The notes: generated by a model from the sequence alone, not told the origin. A stretch of 64,000 nucleotides of DNA from Allacma fusca (GCA_947179485.1 OX359245.1:57399067-57463066), one strand, 5' to 3'; counted from the first letter of the stretch, positions 1 through 11,520 are shown. Program-made: numbers and translations.

Positions 1-2
1 TT

Positions 3-623
3 CCCTCTCGCTCCAATACCTTTCCTGAAATTCCTAAACCTGGCCAAGACATTCAATCTCCTCCGCTCACTCCCTCCCCACTCGACATTCGACTCATGAT
101 AGGTTCCCCTATTACGCCTGACGAAATAAAAGACGATACAATTAAGCCTTTTGAAAATGTTAATAATTATGACGCTAACATAACAGAAATGTTAGAAGAA
201 TGGAAAGCTATTCATAATTCTTTTCTATCATTACAGAATACTAAAGACGAGCCCGGCCAGACAGCCTCTCTCACAACGACTCTTTGTACACCCGTACAAG
301 CTAAACAAATTGACCCGGAACCCATACTTCCCGATATTCCGGTTCCAAAGATGGAAATTGGCGTTGGTTCTCAAGTCCTATTCCGAATTTTTACCTTGTC
401 AAGCACAGCTCTTTCCACTATCCATGGGTTTGGATTAATTATCTATGGTCTTTATTGTTATTACCGGTATCGTCAACGAAACCGTCGGGACGCCAGAATA
501 GCTCATGCCCTCCCCAGCGCCTACTTCATCAATAATCCCCGCCCTCATCATAGTAAACCCTACCCTCCGATTGTTGCTCTCAACAAACTATCCAACCAGC
601 TGTCTGCCCGGTCGCCAGCGTAA
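3..623 (+). CDS. C-terminal part of an env-like membrane protein of the retroelement (partial)
   Basis: The frame is open from the window edge, so the true start is to the left; the first visible ATG is at 96. The visible product is about 206 residues. It has a proline- and serine-rich stretch, an acidic stretch, and one hydrophobic span of about 25 residues (roughly 401-478) followed by a strongly basic RYRQRNRR segment. A polar tail of about 45 residues ends at TAA 621-623. A single membrane anchor with a short basic cytoplasmic tail, just upstream of a 3' LTR, is the position and shape expected of an env-like third frame. No catalytic motif is visible, so a different membrane protein captured by the element is possible. 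Confidence 0.45.
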   Translation, partial: PSRSNTFPEIPKPGQDIQSPPLTPSPLDIRLMIGSPITPDEIKDDTIKPFENVNNYDANITEMLEEWKAIHNSFLSLQNTKDEPGQTASLTTTLCTPVQAKQIDPEPILPDIPVPKMEIGVGSQVLFRIFTLSSTALSTIHGFGLIIYGLYCYYRYRQRNRRDARIAHALPSAYFINNPRPHHSKPYPPIVALNKLSNQLSARSPA

Positions 624-925
624 TTTAAGTTTGATTTGGTCAATAGACCCTATGTATTTTAATTTTGATAATTACATATAATTATTAAACATAATGAATA
701 ATTACTAATGACATATGATTTTTACACCTGTTATCACCTTCAGCTTGAATGATTTCAATTATACACTAGCTCGTAAAGAAAACACCAAAAATATTGTTTT
801 ACACTATATCTTCTTTAATCTGCCTATCTTTTGTTATTTATACATACCAATTGTACTAACAAGTTACGAATTTTAGTTACAAATTCTCAAATTTTGAGGA
901 AAAATTTTTCCCCGACCGACCGGGA

Positions 926-1450
926 TGTAAGGTATGCATATAGAAATTACACAAATTAGTTAAGCCTCGCATGAATAGATAATTAAGTTGTGAAAGACAC
1001 AACCATAGGTTAAGCCAGTTCAAAGTAACTCCAACACTTTATTGTAAAGGTGCAATGTAAGCACTTCCCATCGGCTCAAGCCGACAAGTGTCAACGTCCG
1101 GTTACATCAATTATGATGTAACGTCTAGGCTTAAGATTGTAAAAATAGGCTCCAGTAGCCACTTGTTAAGTTTAAGATTCTACCAGACTCTTCAGTGAAT
1201 AACTGAGAGTCATTCCTGTAACACCTATTTTTAGTTGTTAATCTTCATATCCTTTTCCTTTTGATTTCAATTATTAAATAAAGGCAATTAGTCTTCGGAT
1301 TAACAGAAAATCAAAATCAATCGTTAATTCATAATCATTCCTTCCATCAGCACGATTTCCAATTATTTACACTTTCTTGATAAATACTTAAGTAAATAAT
1401 CCAGGAGTAAGGATTCAATGGATTAGCCATAACCTACTCTTTAAGTATCA
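926..1450 (+). repeat. Probable 3' LTR
   Basis: It begins TGTAAGG after a CG-rich tract and may end at ATCA just before receptor-homologous sequence, giving about 525 bp. An AATAAA at 1277-1282 would be the polyadenylation signal. The 5' partner is outside the window, so both ends are inferred and no target duplication could be tested. Confidence 0.5.
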
Positions 1451-2069
1451 TGTATGAAGAGAATTATGCAAAACCAATGACTGTGCCAGGTATTCGGCAG
1501 CAACTGGTAGACGAGACGACTTGTACGGAAAAAAGGTGTTAATACCGTAATGATAATAATTACAAGAGGTGCAAAGCACGGAGATGTGATGGCAAACAGT
1601 TCTTTCCCAGAATATTCCTTCCAATTTTTGCTTTTTGATGACCCTATGAAAATACATTTGGAAGAAGATGTTGTCTGTACATTGGTAATACAATGGCGTT
1701 CATTTCCCAGACAAGACGTAAAAATATGCATTTACTTATGAAAATATCTCAAATATATTCGTTTAGGAAAGTGAAACTAAAATATGGTCAGAAAATGTTT
1801 AACCTTTTGGTTCTTCTTCCAGAATGAAGTTGAAAATTGTTATTGTCACTCCCGTGTTTTGTATAATTACGAATGTCTCAACTGAAACACTCAAAAAGAA
1901 ATTCAAAATGTGCACTAGGTGCAGTCCGAAGTCATAAATGGTTGGTTTTTGAGCATTTTTTGAGACTAAAAGTGCAAAGGTGTAAATAGTTAAGACCAAC
2001 CGAAGGTGTAAATCTTGACATGAAAGCCATGTATTGAATATAAAATTTTAAATCACGAGAAGAAAGCAT
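1450..2069 (-). pseudogene. Receptor pseudogene 1 (exon 2 fragment and exon 1)
   Basis: This is a broken copy of the three-exon receptor gene. Exon 2 (1450-1643) keeps its acceptor and the conserved WKEYSGKEL and TSRLVYQLLP stretches but is cut by the retroelement on its 3' side. Exon 1 (1804-2069) keeps the start codon (2067-2069) and the donor after AAAAG. It lacks about 140 bases in the middle compared with 7525-7894, which puts the two halves in different frames. Exon 3 is missing. Homology to the intact genes is clear along its length; it cannot encode the full protein. Confidence 0.8.
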
Positions 2070-2516
2070 TTTAGTTTCTGTAAGCTAAAATGGCCCTTCC
2101 AATTTTATTTCATAGAAGTTTACTATGTTAAATGTGTAAATTTTAATGCTGCCGTCTCAAAGGAATGGTTCATACTGACATTTAAAGTAAGCGAGAAACT
2201 CACCAGTGAAAACGAAGTCGTTTTTCGCCTTAAGAGCAAACCCCGTGTTCAACCCAATTACAATTTATTGACCTATTTAAATAACGATATAATAGACTGA
2301 AATGAAGAGATTTCCCGAATAATTGGCTTAGGTGTATTGTAAGTAGTTTTGAAAATCATTTAATCATAGTTTCCTGTATATTCCCAAGTGAATTGTTTCC
2401 TGTGCTAATGATTACTTCATTGCTTATATAATTCCAATAATTTACTGGAATATGTTCAATTGACAGCATGAGTAGAAAACTAAATTAAATTTACGGTTAT
2501 ATCTAATGATGCAGAA
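2070..2516. other. Receptor upstream spacer
   Basis: Non-coding. It matches the spacer upstream of exon 1 in other units (for example 15463-15880 and 46555-46860), including the 'rounds of tttcctgtgctaatgat' stretch near 2396. No promoter motif stands out. Confidence 0.6.
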
Positions 2517-2630
2517 AGTTCATTTTACAATCTCATACAACTGTGTGCATGATCCTTTTGCTGAGTTTCTGGAAATGTAAATTAATATATTATGTATGGA
2601 TCACCCACAAACTGTTGGTGAAAACGTTTT
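2517..2630 (+). pseudogene. TPR-gene remnant
   Basis: A short relic of the plus-strand TPR gene that follows each receptor copy. It carries the same cattttacaatctcat start and the degenerate GxDHPQTV core (near 2600) seen at 12230-12330 and 15915-16020. Stops interrupt it, and it joins abruptly to an exon 3 remnant at about 2631. Confidence 0.6.
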
Positions 2631-2852
2631 ATAGAAGCCGACATCCAGGAAGAGCATCGATGAAACCGGATGGTCAGAGTAAAACTTTATATAAAAAAAG
2701 AAGGAAGCTACCGTCAGAACTAAGAACGTTTTTTTAATGATCTAGACCAATGAGGAATACCCTGAGTTGAACAATCTGACGAACATTTTCACATATCTAC
2801 TTTTTCAATAGCAACGTTTCTAGGTCCTCCTTTCTGGGGTCTGCTTCGTGTA
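2631..2852 (-). pseudogene. Receptor exon 3 remnant
   Basis: This is the 5' half of exon 3 (opposite strand), alignable to 6570-6793 and 35040-35191. The splice-acceptor region is recognisable near 2850. Indels break the frame, and the 3' half with the C-terminal IKVGNFHTMER motif is absent. Confidence 0.7.
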
Positions 2853-3179
2853 AAACAGTATTTGCTTAATTTTATCCTTTAATCAATGACAACTTGTTAT
2901 CATCATTAATTATATATAATATATTTTACTACTATTGATATTACTACAATTAATTATAATAGTTTAATATAATAATTATGTTTGCGAAATAAAATATTCC
3001 GCCTGTACTAAGTAGCAAATCTAAATAAATTATGAGAGCGCTGGTAACAAATTAGAAATTCAAATTCATTCAAAAATTTTTTCTTCAATTTTCTTTTGAT
3101 TTGGTCTTAGTTTGAAAAAATAGAAAAACCTGAAAAAGTTTGCCAATCTGACACAATAATGATATCTTGACGGAGTCAT

Positions 3180-3582
3180 ACTACAATTTACATTGTGACT
3201 GAATGTATCCAAAAACATGAGCATACATGTTGAGCAGCACCTGGCAAACGAGAAACCTTGTACAGTTATATGGTGCTAATGCCATGACGACACTAATCGC
3301 AAGAGGTGATGCAAAATGATCCAAGATGGCAAACAGTTCTTTCACAGAATATTCCATCCAATGTTTACTTTGGGATTACCCTATGAAAATTTGCAATTTT
3401 GCAAGGTGTCTGTTCATCGGTACTACAACTATATTCATTTTCATCAAACCCAGACGTCACGTTACTTAAGTCTGAAACTCTGAAATAATCGGGTCTAATA
3501 TAAATTTTAACACAAACTAAAGCTACAATGAGGTCAGAAAGCTTATTCACCTTTTGGGTCTTCTTCGAAAATGGGAACTCAT
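3180..3582 (-). pseudogene. Receptor exon 2 and exon 1-tail remnants
   Basis: 3230-3400 aligns to exon 2 (conserved cctggcaaacgagaaacc and ttctttcacagaatattcc). 3547-3582 aligns to the 3' end of exon 1 with its donor. Both are out of frame and shortened. Equivalent decayed copies lie at 18650-18830 and 47590-47990. Confidence 0.6.
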
Positions 3583-4222
3583 GAGTGGAAACGAATTCAG
3601 TAAAAAATACAGGCGATTATCCAACCACATGACAATAATGTCCAATTTATTTAATTAAACATTAACATTCAGGGAAACTTGATATTTGTTCTAAAAAATT
3701 ATTTTGGGTAGTTGAAGAAATTACTTAATCGTGTGCACAGTCTCCTGAGCTAATGATGACGCAATTACTTATAGGATTCCGGATTCTTTCGAAAGCAGGA
3801 AGTCGCTTATTGCCTTGAGTAATTATTTTTGAGTGCGTTACTCAATTGTATTGCACTCGTTCAACCTTTATCGGAGTTTTGAAAAGACCAAAAACTGACT
3901 CCAAAATTACACATTCCTAAAATAACCATAAATAACATGATTCTAAACGAAAATTTGTTAAACGTTTCCGGATCAAAATTGCAAATAATTTTTACAATTA
4001 GCATTTTCTGAGTATCGAGCATCAAATGGTAATTTCTTAAAATGAATTTGTCCCTGTTGATAAATGGGCGACACTGGAATCAGATGGAACGTAAAGATCC
4101 ACTTAATAATTATACCCCACGTTTATTCCTCACTAGGGCTAGAACTCCGCCTGTGTCACTGAGCATGCGTGAGAATAGCCAGATAACGATGGGAAATCTC
4201 GCTACATAGTTATGTATACATT

Positions 4223-4350
4223 AGGCATGTTCATATCATTAGTTTTTAAAATATCGTTCGTATAGTTATCGTTGTGTCAAAAATACACGATATAGTTTTT
4301 CAGTTACGATATTAACGATAAATATTGATATTGAATCAGTTAAACGTGTA
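4223..4350. repeat. CGATA/TATCG-rich patch, possible half of a motif-iterating MITE
   Basis: Short iterations of tatcgtt and its complement aacgata occur after a ttaggcatg start. The style is like the hAT-like MITEs of this window, but no opposite terminus or target duplication was found. The class is uncertain. Confidence 0.3.
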
Positions 4351-4736
4351 CACGTGTAAAAAATTAATTACAATTCAATGAAGCCATTCGGATGGCAGAG
4401 CGATTTCTTGTATAGGATTTAGTTTATGTGGAATTTTTTAGTCTGTTTGTAATTGGAAACAATTTTCATAATAATTAATTTTTGGAACTTATTTATTTTA
4501 TCAATTTTTATGGCCAGCTATGACCAGTAATATTATTAATTTTTTTTAGTAAGTTAGTAAATTTCATAGTTACAGTTGAAAATGATAAACTACTTTCTCC
4601 TCAGTGACAAAATTGACGAAATTTGATAAGGCTCGTTTCGGTTTCTAAAACTGGAAACCACTAGCACACAACTACTGTCTACTAGGCGTTAACTAATGTT
4701 CTACTTTGAAAGGAGAAAAATAATCAAGATAATTTA

Positions 4737-4862
4737 TTTCAACAAACATGAAGAACATGTATTAGGTTTGGACCATCCATAATCTGTTGATGTAAAACAT
4801 AAAAGACCATAGAATATAACACGATGAGTAAGGAAGTTTGAACGAATTTCTACCAATACATA
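4737..4862 (+). pseudogene. TPR-gene remnant
   Basis: The stretch around 4757-4840 encodes a degenerate LGLDHP-x-SVDVK TPR core, then the ataacacgatgagtaagg downstream sequence found at 31025 and 62180. Stops and indels are present. Confidence 0.55.
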
Positions 4863-5035
4863 CCCTTGTCGACGTCGTTGGGGAGGAGTGAGAGATGAAT
4901 GTTTGTTCCGATGAATGTCGGCTGTATCCAAAATATTTCCCTGGCAGTGTGTCGTTATTATTATTACGGGCATTTGGTATCACCGCAACTAAAGCGCTGT
5001 TACTAATCATAGCAAATGCTTTTTACAGTGAATTT

Positions 5036-5897
5036 CCTATATAGTGGTTTCCAAGGGAGTGGCAAATTCCTGCCACTATATAGAGATGCCACTATATGGT
5101 ATTAATGGCTAACTATATACTATTAATGTTTATAACCAATAACTGGCTAAATATATTTATAAAATAATTTATGTGTACAAAATGCGTAAAACTATGAGGT
5201 ATACAAAGGTCAGTAAGTTTAAAATATTCAGTAAATACAGATACCCTCACACTGGTAACATTGTAAGTAGTAGCAAACTTTTCAACTGCAAGGTCAACAT
5301 TCCAGACCGATTGGTCGGAGCTACTTGGGAAGAAATCCACATGTTTATGGCATGTACACTTTCCGAAACATCATCAAAATAATACAGCGTCCTTCCAGAA
5401 ACCGAATATAGGCTTCAAATCATGGAAAATTACGTTAAAAAATAAATAACGAATTGAAACTTATTAGAAGTGGGCCAAGGTAAAAATACCAATGCTTTGT
5501 TGTGTAACTGTTCGTTTTACCTTTTAAGTCAATGATAGTATTACGTAACTTCAGCTAATCATACATGAGCTTCAGTATACCACAATAAGAATTTCATGGT
5601 ATGCAGTAACATTTAGAATTCAAATTGAACCAATCGACACAAGCATTATTTACCTCACGCACGTTTTATAACACCGTGTTATACCATTAACTAGCTAATT
5701 TTATGCCAACTGCCATTATAATTTTGCATGGCCGAGCCACCGTAACACATAATGGTGCCATTATAGAGGGAATACCATTATACCGGGTGCCACTATATAG
5801 TATACCTTTAACATTGCAAACCTCTAGGGAGGGTTTTTTGATGCCACTAAAGCGGAAATGCCATCTAAGAGGAAACCACTATACGGGAAATTCACTG
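5036..5897. mobile_element. TA-flanked MITE, CAGTGAATTTCC family, copy 1
   Basis: The terminal inverted repeats start CAGTGAATTTCCTATATAGT and end with the matching complement, flanked by TA on both sides (5034-5035 and 5898-5899). The paralogous site near 34215-34240 lacks the element, which supports the ends. TA duplication and CAGT termini point to the pogo/Tc1-mariner group. It is non-autonomous: only a short residual frame (about 5173-5382) is present, and this is recognisable in copy 2 on the opposite strand. Confidence 0.85.
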
Positions 5898-6309
5898 TAT
5901 GGTGCAATTTTATACATACATTAAAAATTTGAAAGGACACACTTTATTTTTGCAATCTTTTTAATATTATTAAGGATTCCTAAATGCTTTCTTACTTAAA
6001 AAATGAATTTTAAGATGAGGAAGATGAGCAGAATGACTGGAGACGTAAATATAATTGTTTAAAAAGTTCATAAATCAATTCCTTCTCTGCTTCATATTTA
6101 TGATCATATATCACTATATACATACACACGTTAAGTTATAAGATTCGTGAAAACAGCTTTTTTAAAATATCTAAAGTTACCTCGATAACCAGACCAGTTC
6201 AAGCTGTATATGCAAATCAAATGTCAATGACTGAGTTGGTAATTGCAAAGCTGTCAACAGAATTTCATAATCGGAAAAATCGGCCATGGAAAATTATTTT
6301 CATCGGAGA
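5898..6309. other. Receptor gene 1 downstream spacer
   Basis: Non-coding and alignable to 34240-34707. A TTTATT at about 5944 (AATAAA on the minus strand) could serve as polyadenylation signal for gene 1, though it is about 365 bases past the stop. Confidence 0.45.
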
Positions 6310-7894
6310 TCACAAATTTGAACTGATCAGAAGTGTAGCAACAGTTCTGATAATGAAGTCAATAAAAACTGGTGTGGATTCTCTCTCCATTGTGTGAAAG
6401 TTTCCAACTTTGATGCCTACATTTTCAATGGATCTGATTTGTCTCTTTAGAATTGCAGCATCTTGCCCATACATGCTGGTAAAGACTATACACCTCAACA
6501 GTTCATTTTTCAAATTGCTAATGCATTCAGGAATGTCAAAGGCTTTGCCGAAAGTTGCTACGAAAATAAAAATCAAGTAGAAGCCCATATCCAGGAAGAA
6601 CAGCGGGACAATCGGATGATTGGAATAAGACTTGATAGACACAAACAAAGAAGCTACCGACCCAACTAAAAAGGTTTGCTTTATGATGTAAACCACTGGG
6701 GAATACCCAGAGTTGAATAATCTGACGAACAGTTGCACATATCTGCTTTCAACATAGCAATGCTTCAAGGCGCTTCTGGTTGGGGTCTTCTTCCTGTAAA
6801 ACAATATTTGCTTAATTTATCTTTAAATAATCATTGAAGATTATGCAATTATTATTAATTAAACAATATATTTTTATAATTCAGTAATAATTGTTTACGA
6901 CATAAAGCATTATGCATCAATACTTCACTAAGCAGCAAATCTAAAAATATCATGTAGGGGCGGCACGCAAAAACATACGAAACAAGTTAACTCATTTCAA
7001 AGCATTTTCTCGTATTGTTTTGATGCAGTCGTCTTTAAAGGATATTAAAAATCCTATTAAATATTTCCAATTCAAAGTAGTACAGTATATATATACCTCA
7101 ACCGAGACAAGTTGCTATTTAGAATATGAGTGATTTTCTCCAAAAACAAGAGCATATTTTCCAAAGCTAGTACGACAGTACCACCTGCTGAATGAATTGT
7201 GACAATTTCAGGTATGAAGAGAATTATGCAAAGCAAAGGACTTTGCCAGGTCTCCGGTAGCACCTGGTAAACGAGAAGTCTTGTACAGATAATAGGTGCG
7301 AATGCTATAAAAGCACTAACTAGAAGAGGTGCTGCACGAGGAAACAAGATGGCAACCAATTCTTTCCCAGTAAATTCCTTCCAATGTTTACTTTGTGATG
7401 ACCCTATGAAAGCATATATATTTACAAAAGGTGTCTACATTGGAAATACAGCTGTATTAATTTTCCCAGATAAGACATAAAAAGAATTATTTGTTTTGAA
7501 GAATATTTCAAATAATTTAATCACCTTTTCGTTTTTCATCGAAAATGAAGTTAAAAACTGTTATTGTCACGTCAGTGTTTTGGATTATTGCAAATATCTC
7601 AACTAAAACACTCATACTAAGTGCTATAATGTGTAGTATGTGCAGTCCGAAGTCATAAATTGTCGGCTTTTCATGATGTTTTGCGACTAAAAGTGCAAAG
7701 GTGTAAAGGCTTAAGCCCAACCGAAGGTGTTTATAAAGATGAAATAGAAGATATAAGTACTTTCTGGAAGTTGTTGCAGGCTTCATGTAAACTCTTTGCC
7801 CTTCAATATGTATGACTTTCAATGGAAGCAAATTAATTCTTGACAAGAAAGCCATATATTGGATATAAAATTTTAAGTCAAGAGAGGTAAGCAT
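6310..7894 (-). CDS. Intact multi-span chemoreceptor-like gene 1
   Basis: Three exons on the minus strand: 7525-7894, 7097-7403 and 6310-6793. All introns are GT-AG (121 and 303 nt). Exon lengths 370, 307 and 484 give one 386-residue frame. I predict about seven membrane spans by eye: two in exon 1 (around residues 48-70 and 84-106), two in exon 2 and three in exon 3. Exon 3 contains a cysteine-bearing loop and ends IKVGNFHTMERESTP, a last span and SSNL. Size, span number and short C-terminal exon fit insect/springtail gustatory-receptor-like proteins, which act as ligand-gated channels in sensory neurons. I do not see the exact TYhhhhhQF signature, so 'chemoreceptor-like' is an inference. 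It is about 90% identical to gene 2 in exon 1. Confidence 0.7.
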
Positions 7895-8281
7895 TTCAGT
7901 CTCTGAAAGCTAAAATGACCCTTTCCAATTTTGTTACCCGGAAGATTACTAATATGTTAACGGTTTAACTTTATTGCTGCTCTCTCGAAGGGATGGACCA
8001 TACTAACATTTATGTAAGCCAGGATCTCGCGAGGGAATCGGTTAAAAAATTTCAATCCAGTAACAATTTACTGACCAAATTATTCAACTGAACACTAACA
8101 GGAAAGGAAAGTTGTGTTTTCCCCAGACGTTTGCATAGGCTAATTGTTAGTAAAATAAAACAATTTAATCATATTTTCCTGCTCATTTCTAAGTGAATTG
8201 TTTCATGTGAATTTCATAGTCAATAGTTTCTTGTGCTTTGAGTTGTGTTTTGAGGTTAACAGTGCAATTAAGTAAGGATAA
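7895..8281. other. Upstream spacer of receptor gene 1
   Basis: Non-coding. It aligns to 36203-36590 upstream of gene 2. The promoter of the gene should lie here, but no TATA or initiator can be named with confidence. Confidence 0.5.
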
Positions 8282-8465
8282 ATATCAACCTAAGGTGTTT
8301 ATAAAGTCAAATAGAAGACAAAAGCACTTCCTAGAATTTGTTGTTGCCTTCTCTCTCTCTCACTCTTTGCCGTTCGGCATGAACAACTTTTTATGGGAGC
8401 AACTTATTTCTTAATATGAAAGCCGTGTATTGGATATGCAATTTTAAATCAGCAGAGGAAAGCAT
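8282..8465 (-). pseudogene. Receptor exon 1 remnant
   Basis: The 5' half of a further exon 1, start codon at 8463-8465, lies head-to-tail behind gene 1. A ctctctct microsatellite (8352-8362) breaks it. The equivalent remnant behind gene 2 is at 36590-36774, so this extra copy predates the duplication of the unit. Confidence 0.65.
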
Positions 8466-8547
8466 TAAATGCTTACCATTTTATTTCCCGTATGTTTACT
8501 ACCTTAAATGTGTAAGATTACATTTTCCGTCTGAAAGAAACGGGTCA

Positions 8548-8715
8548 ATATTTGACTTCAGGTATTTTACTTCGTATTTTCCATATTTGACTTCAGGTAT
8601 TTTACTTCGTATTTTCCATATTTGACTTCAGGTATTTTACTTCGTATTTTCCATATTTGACTTCAGGTATTTTACTTCGTATTTTCCATAATTGACTTCA
8701 GGTATTTTACTTGGC
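8548..8715. repeat. Five tandem copies of a 35-bp unit
   Basis: Units starting tttgacttcaggtatttt begin at 8551, 8586, 8621, 8656 and 8691, an exact 35-base period with almost no divergence. A related region at 17790-17860 has only about two imperfect units, so the expansion is local and recent. Confidence 0.9.
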
Positions 8716-8977
8716 ATCGAAAACCAAGCATTTTATTAGCTCTGCCTAAAAGTATGCAAATTAAGTATTTTAGAATAGCATGGCCTGAGCTCCCGCAAAG
8801 CAACAATTACATGATAATGTTGTTATTGTGCTCATTTTACCGTTCGCTTGTTGAGTTACGAGAAAACTCCACGGGGAATGTTTTCGATAGGTTGTAGATT
8901 TAAATGCAGAGATATTTTCTTTCAGTTCAAAACAATCAACCACGATTGTTTCTAGAAAATTGGAGTATTGTGGAATT

Positions 8978-10272
8978 TAGGGCTTCCACTGGGGACAAAA
9001 TTGTTATCACGCCGACTATTCTGTCCCGTCCCAAAATCCTCGGAACAAAAAGGTTCGTCTAAATTCAGCCCCGAAATAACGTGGGGACAGAAATGTTTTT
9101 CCCGAAACTGCCCCGATCCCGGCTCCGTCCCGATTATAAACCCAGTCTTAAAAGAATTGCTCCAAATTCCACTATTTCTATAAAAATACCTCCAATAATA
9201 ACCAAAGTTTACTTTAACAAGTACAGTGAATTTCCCATATAGTGGTTTCCTCTTAGATGGCATTCCCTCTTTACTGGCATCAAAAAATCCTCCCTAGTGG
9301 TTTGCAGTGTTAAAGGTATACAGTATAGTGGCACCCGTTATAATGGTATTCCCTCTATAATGTCACTATTATGTGTTACCGTGGCTCTGAAAATGCGAAA
9401 TTATAATGGCAGTTGGCATAAAATTAGCTATGTAATGGCTACAAAAGTAAAACATTTTTACCTTGGCTCACTTATAATAAGTTTCAGTTCATTCTTGATT
9501 TTTAAAAATAAATTGGATTATTTATATTTAACATTTAAAATGAGTAAAACAAACATTTAAGCAAAACCTCAAAGTGAAAAAAACGCCGAGTACACAGTGG
9601 AAGTAATTCCCATTTCCATAATTTCATTTATCTGATAACGAATATTTAGCTTCTGGAAGGACTCTATTCTTGATATGATGTTTGGAAAGTATGTATGCCA
9701 TAAAAATGTGGATTTCTTCGCAGAGTAGCTCCGACCAATCAGTCTGGATTGGTGACCTTGCAGTCAAAACGTTTGCTACGACTAACATTATTAATAGTAC
9801 GAGGAAACCTAAAGTAACTGAATATCTTAAACTCAATGAAGCTTAGCTTACCTCATACGTTTAAGTTTTCTGTAAAAATTAATTAATTTATAAATGCATC
9901 TAGTTACAGTTATTATCTTAAAACATTAATAGTATATAGTTAGCCATTAATAACATGCAGTGGCATCCCTATATTATGGCAGGAATTTGTCACTCCCTTG
10001 GAAACCACTATGTAGGGAATTCACTGTATACACATTTAGAACAATAAATTTTAAACGGAATGATTCCCATACATATTCATTTTTAAAACAATTGTATACT
10101 GTACAGGTTTTTTCCTGCCCCAATCTGTTGTTTCGTCCAATCCCAATATCTTTGGGAAAAAAGGGTCGTCCGATTTTGTCCCGAAATAACATGGGGACAA
10201 AAAAATTGTCCAGAAACTGTCCCGATCCCGTCCCGAAAATCTAGGGACGTCCCGTCTCGAATAGAAGCCCTG
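8978..10272. mobile_element. hAT-like MITE with gtcccg iterations
   Basis: The termini are TAGGGCTTC and GAAGCCCTG, flanked by GTGGAATT (8970-8977) and GTGCAATT (10273-10280), an 8-bp duplication with one mismatch. The paralogous sequence at 18050-18090 lacks it. Subterminal regions repeat gtcccg/cgggac in both orientations. The outer element is about 490 bp; the rest is a nested TA-flanked MITE (9224-10026). No transposase is encoded. Confidence 0.75.
9224..10026. mobile_element. TA-flanked MITE, CAGTGAATTTCC family, copy 2 (nested)
   Basis: Same terminal repeats as 5036-5897 but in opposite orientation, with TA at 9222-9223 and 10027-10028. It sits inside the gtcccg element, so it is the younger insertion. 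A residual frame on the minus strand (9624-9836) shares an EIHIFMA stretch with 5173-5382 on the other copy, perhaps a transposase relic. Confidence 0.85.
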
Positions 10273-10579
10273 GTGCAATTACTTTTCTATGTGAGTGGGA
10301 AAATAATTCTTGTTGCCTTGAAATCCTTCTAAGCCTAAATAATTCGTAAGCCTAAGTATATCGTGGAAAGTAGCTCATGAGAATTTAAATATTCATATAT
10401 CGGCGGCGATCAGGCAAAATGTTCCACATTTAGATGTTTTTAATTAAATGCAATTTCATATATGTGCAATTTCACTGTTGCAAAATGTGCAACATGTACG
10501 AAATTCCTGCGGAAATTTGTATCCGTGAGATTGCCTTGTGATGGATGGTTCGGAATTTGAACAGGACAATTTTACTGGA

Positions 10580-11243
10580 CCCTTTCCAATAATATTATGT
10601 CAATTGAAGTACCAGTTTCAACCGAAGTAGTACCAAATTAGCTTGTAATACGATTCTTAGTTCGGTAAAGTATCGCTAAAGCAGACACGGATACCTGTTT
10701 CTTTGGCATAACCTACGAGTTCTGTGGGGAGAGTTTGAGAATTAATTGCTTTAACAAATTATAACAGTAGGATTTATCTATCTTAACTAACAAGGTGTCC
10801 TTTCGTCGATTTATAAAATTGTGTTTTCGACTATTGATGCTCTATACAAGAGAGCTCTGTACTAAACCCGCATCGTTTCAATGACTGGAGTTAGCACTAT
10901 AATGCATAGAAAATACTTGCGAAAATCATCTTTGAAAAGCATTTGATGTTAACCCACAATTTGGGCACTTTACGATGTCACACAGCATAAACAAGTAACT
11001 ATATGTGCCACTATAAATAATTACACTAAATTTTCTTTTATGAACATACCAGTGAACACTAAATATTGATCATTAGAACGCTTATACATTTCGGTAATCA
11101 TTAAAACGTTTTTGATTGAGCTTACTTACGTACGTCTGAATAATAATTGAATCTTTATTTGCACGGTTGATGCTAGTACTGATGAATATTAATTAACTAA
11201 ATTTCCGAAATATAAAAAATGTATGTACTTCAATTCAAAGCTT
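10580..11243. other. Unrecognised duplicated non-coding block
   Basis: Nearly identical to 37349-38030 but matching nothing else in the window. No frame, terminal repeat or structured motif was recognised. Confidence 0.5.
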
Positions 11244-11520
11244 CAATGCGCAGTAGGTGTAGTCCGAGGTCATAAATGGTTGGTTTCTGATAATTTTTTA
11301 GACTAAAAGTGAAAAAAAATAAATACTTAAGACCAACCGAAGGTGTTTATAGACATGAAATAGAAGATATAAGTACTTTGTGGAATTTTATGTTGTCTTC
11401 ATGTAAACTCCTTGCCCTTGAATATGAATAACATTTAATGGAAGCAAATTAAATCTTGATATGAAAACCATGTACTGAATATAAAATTTTAAATCAAGAG
11501 AGGAAAGCATTTTATTTTCT
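11244..11520 (-). pseudogene. Receptor exon 1 fragment (duplicate A)
   Basis: Start codon 11518-11520. It aligns to 38032-38313. The second half of the exon is missing. Unlike copy B, an in-frame stop follows about 40 codons in (near 11395). Confidence 0.75.

Larger units (their letters stand above)
1..1450 (+). mobile_element. 3' part of an LTR retroelement
   Basis: This is the 3' end of an LTR element whose remainder lies left of the window. It comprises an open frame ending at 623, about 300 bases of AT-rich 3' untranslated sequence (624-925) and a probable 3' LTR (about 926-1450). The right boundary is set by homology: from about 1450 the sequence matches exon 2 of the receptor genes (compare 7214 and 35521). 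The element is therefore inserted in a receptor exon. The superfamily (gypsy, BEL/Pao or errantivirus-like) cannot be decided from what is present. Confidence 0.6.
3583..5035. other. Spacer, shared with other units
   Basis: No coding frame is supported. 3583-4140 is a repeated spacer also found at 18840-19170 and 47990-48560. 4863-5035 matches the spacer seen at 32010-32100 and 34150-34230. A CGATA-rich patch and a TPR remnant inside it are listed separately. Confidence 0.55.
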
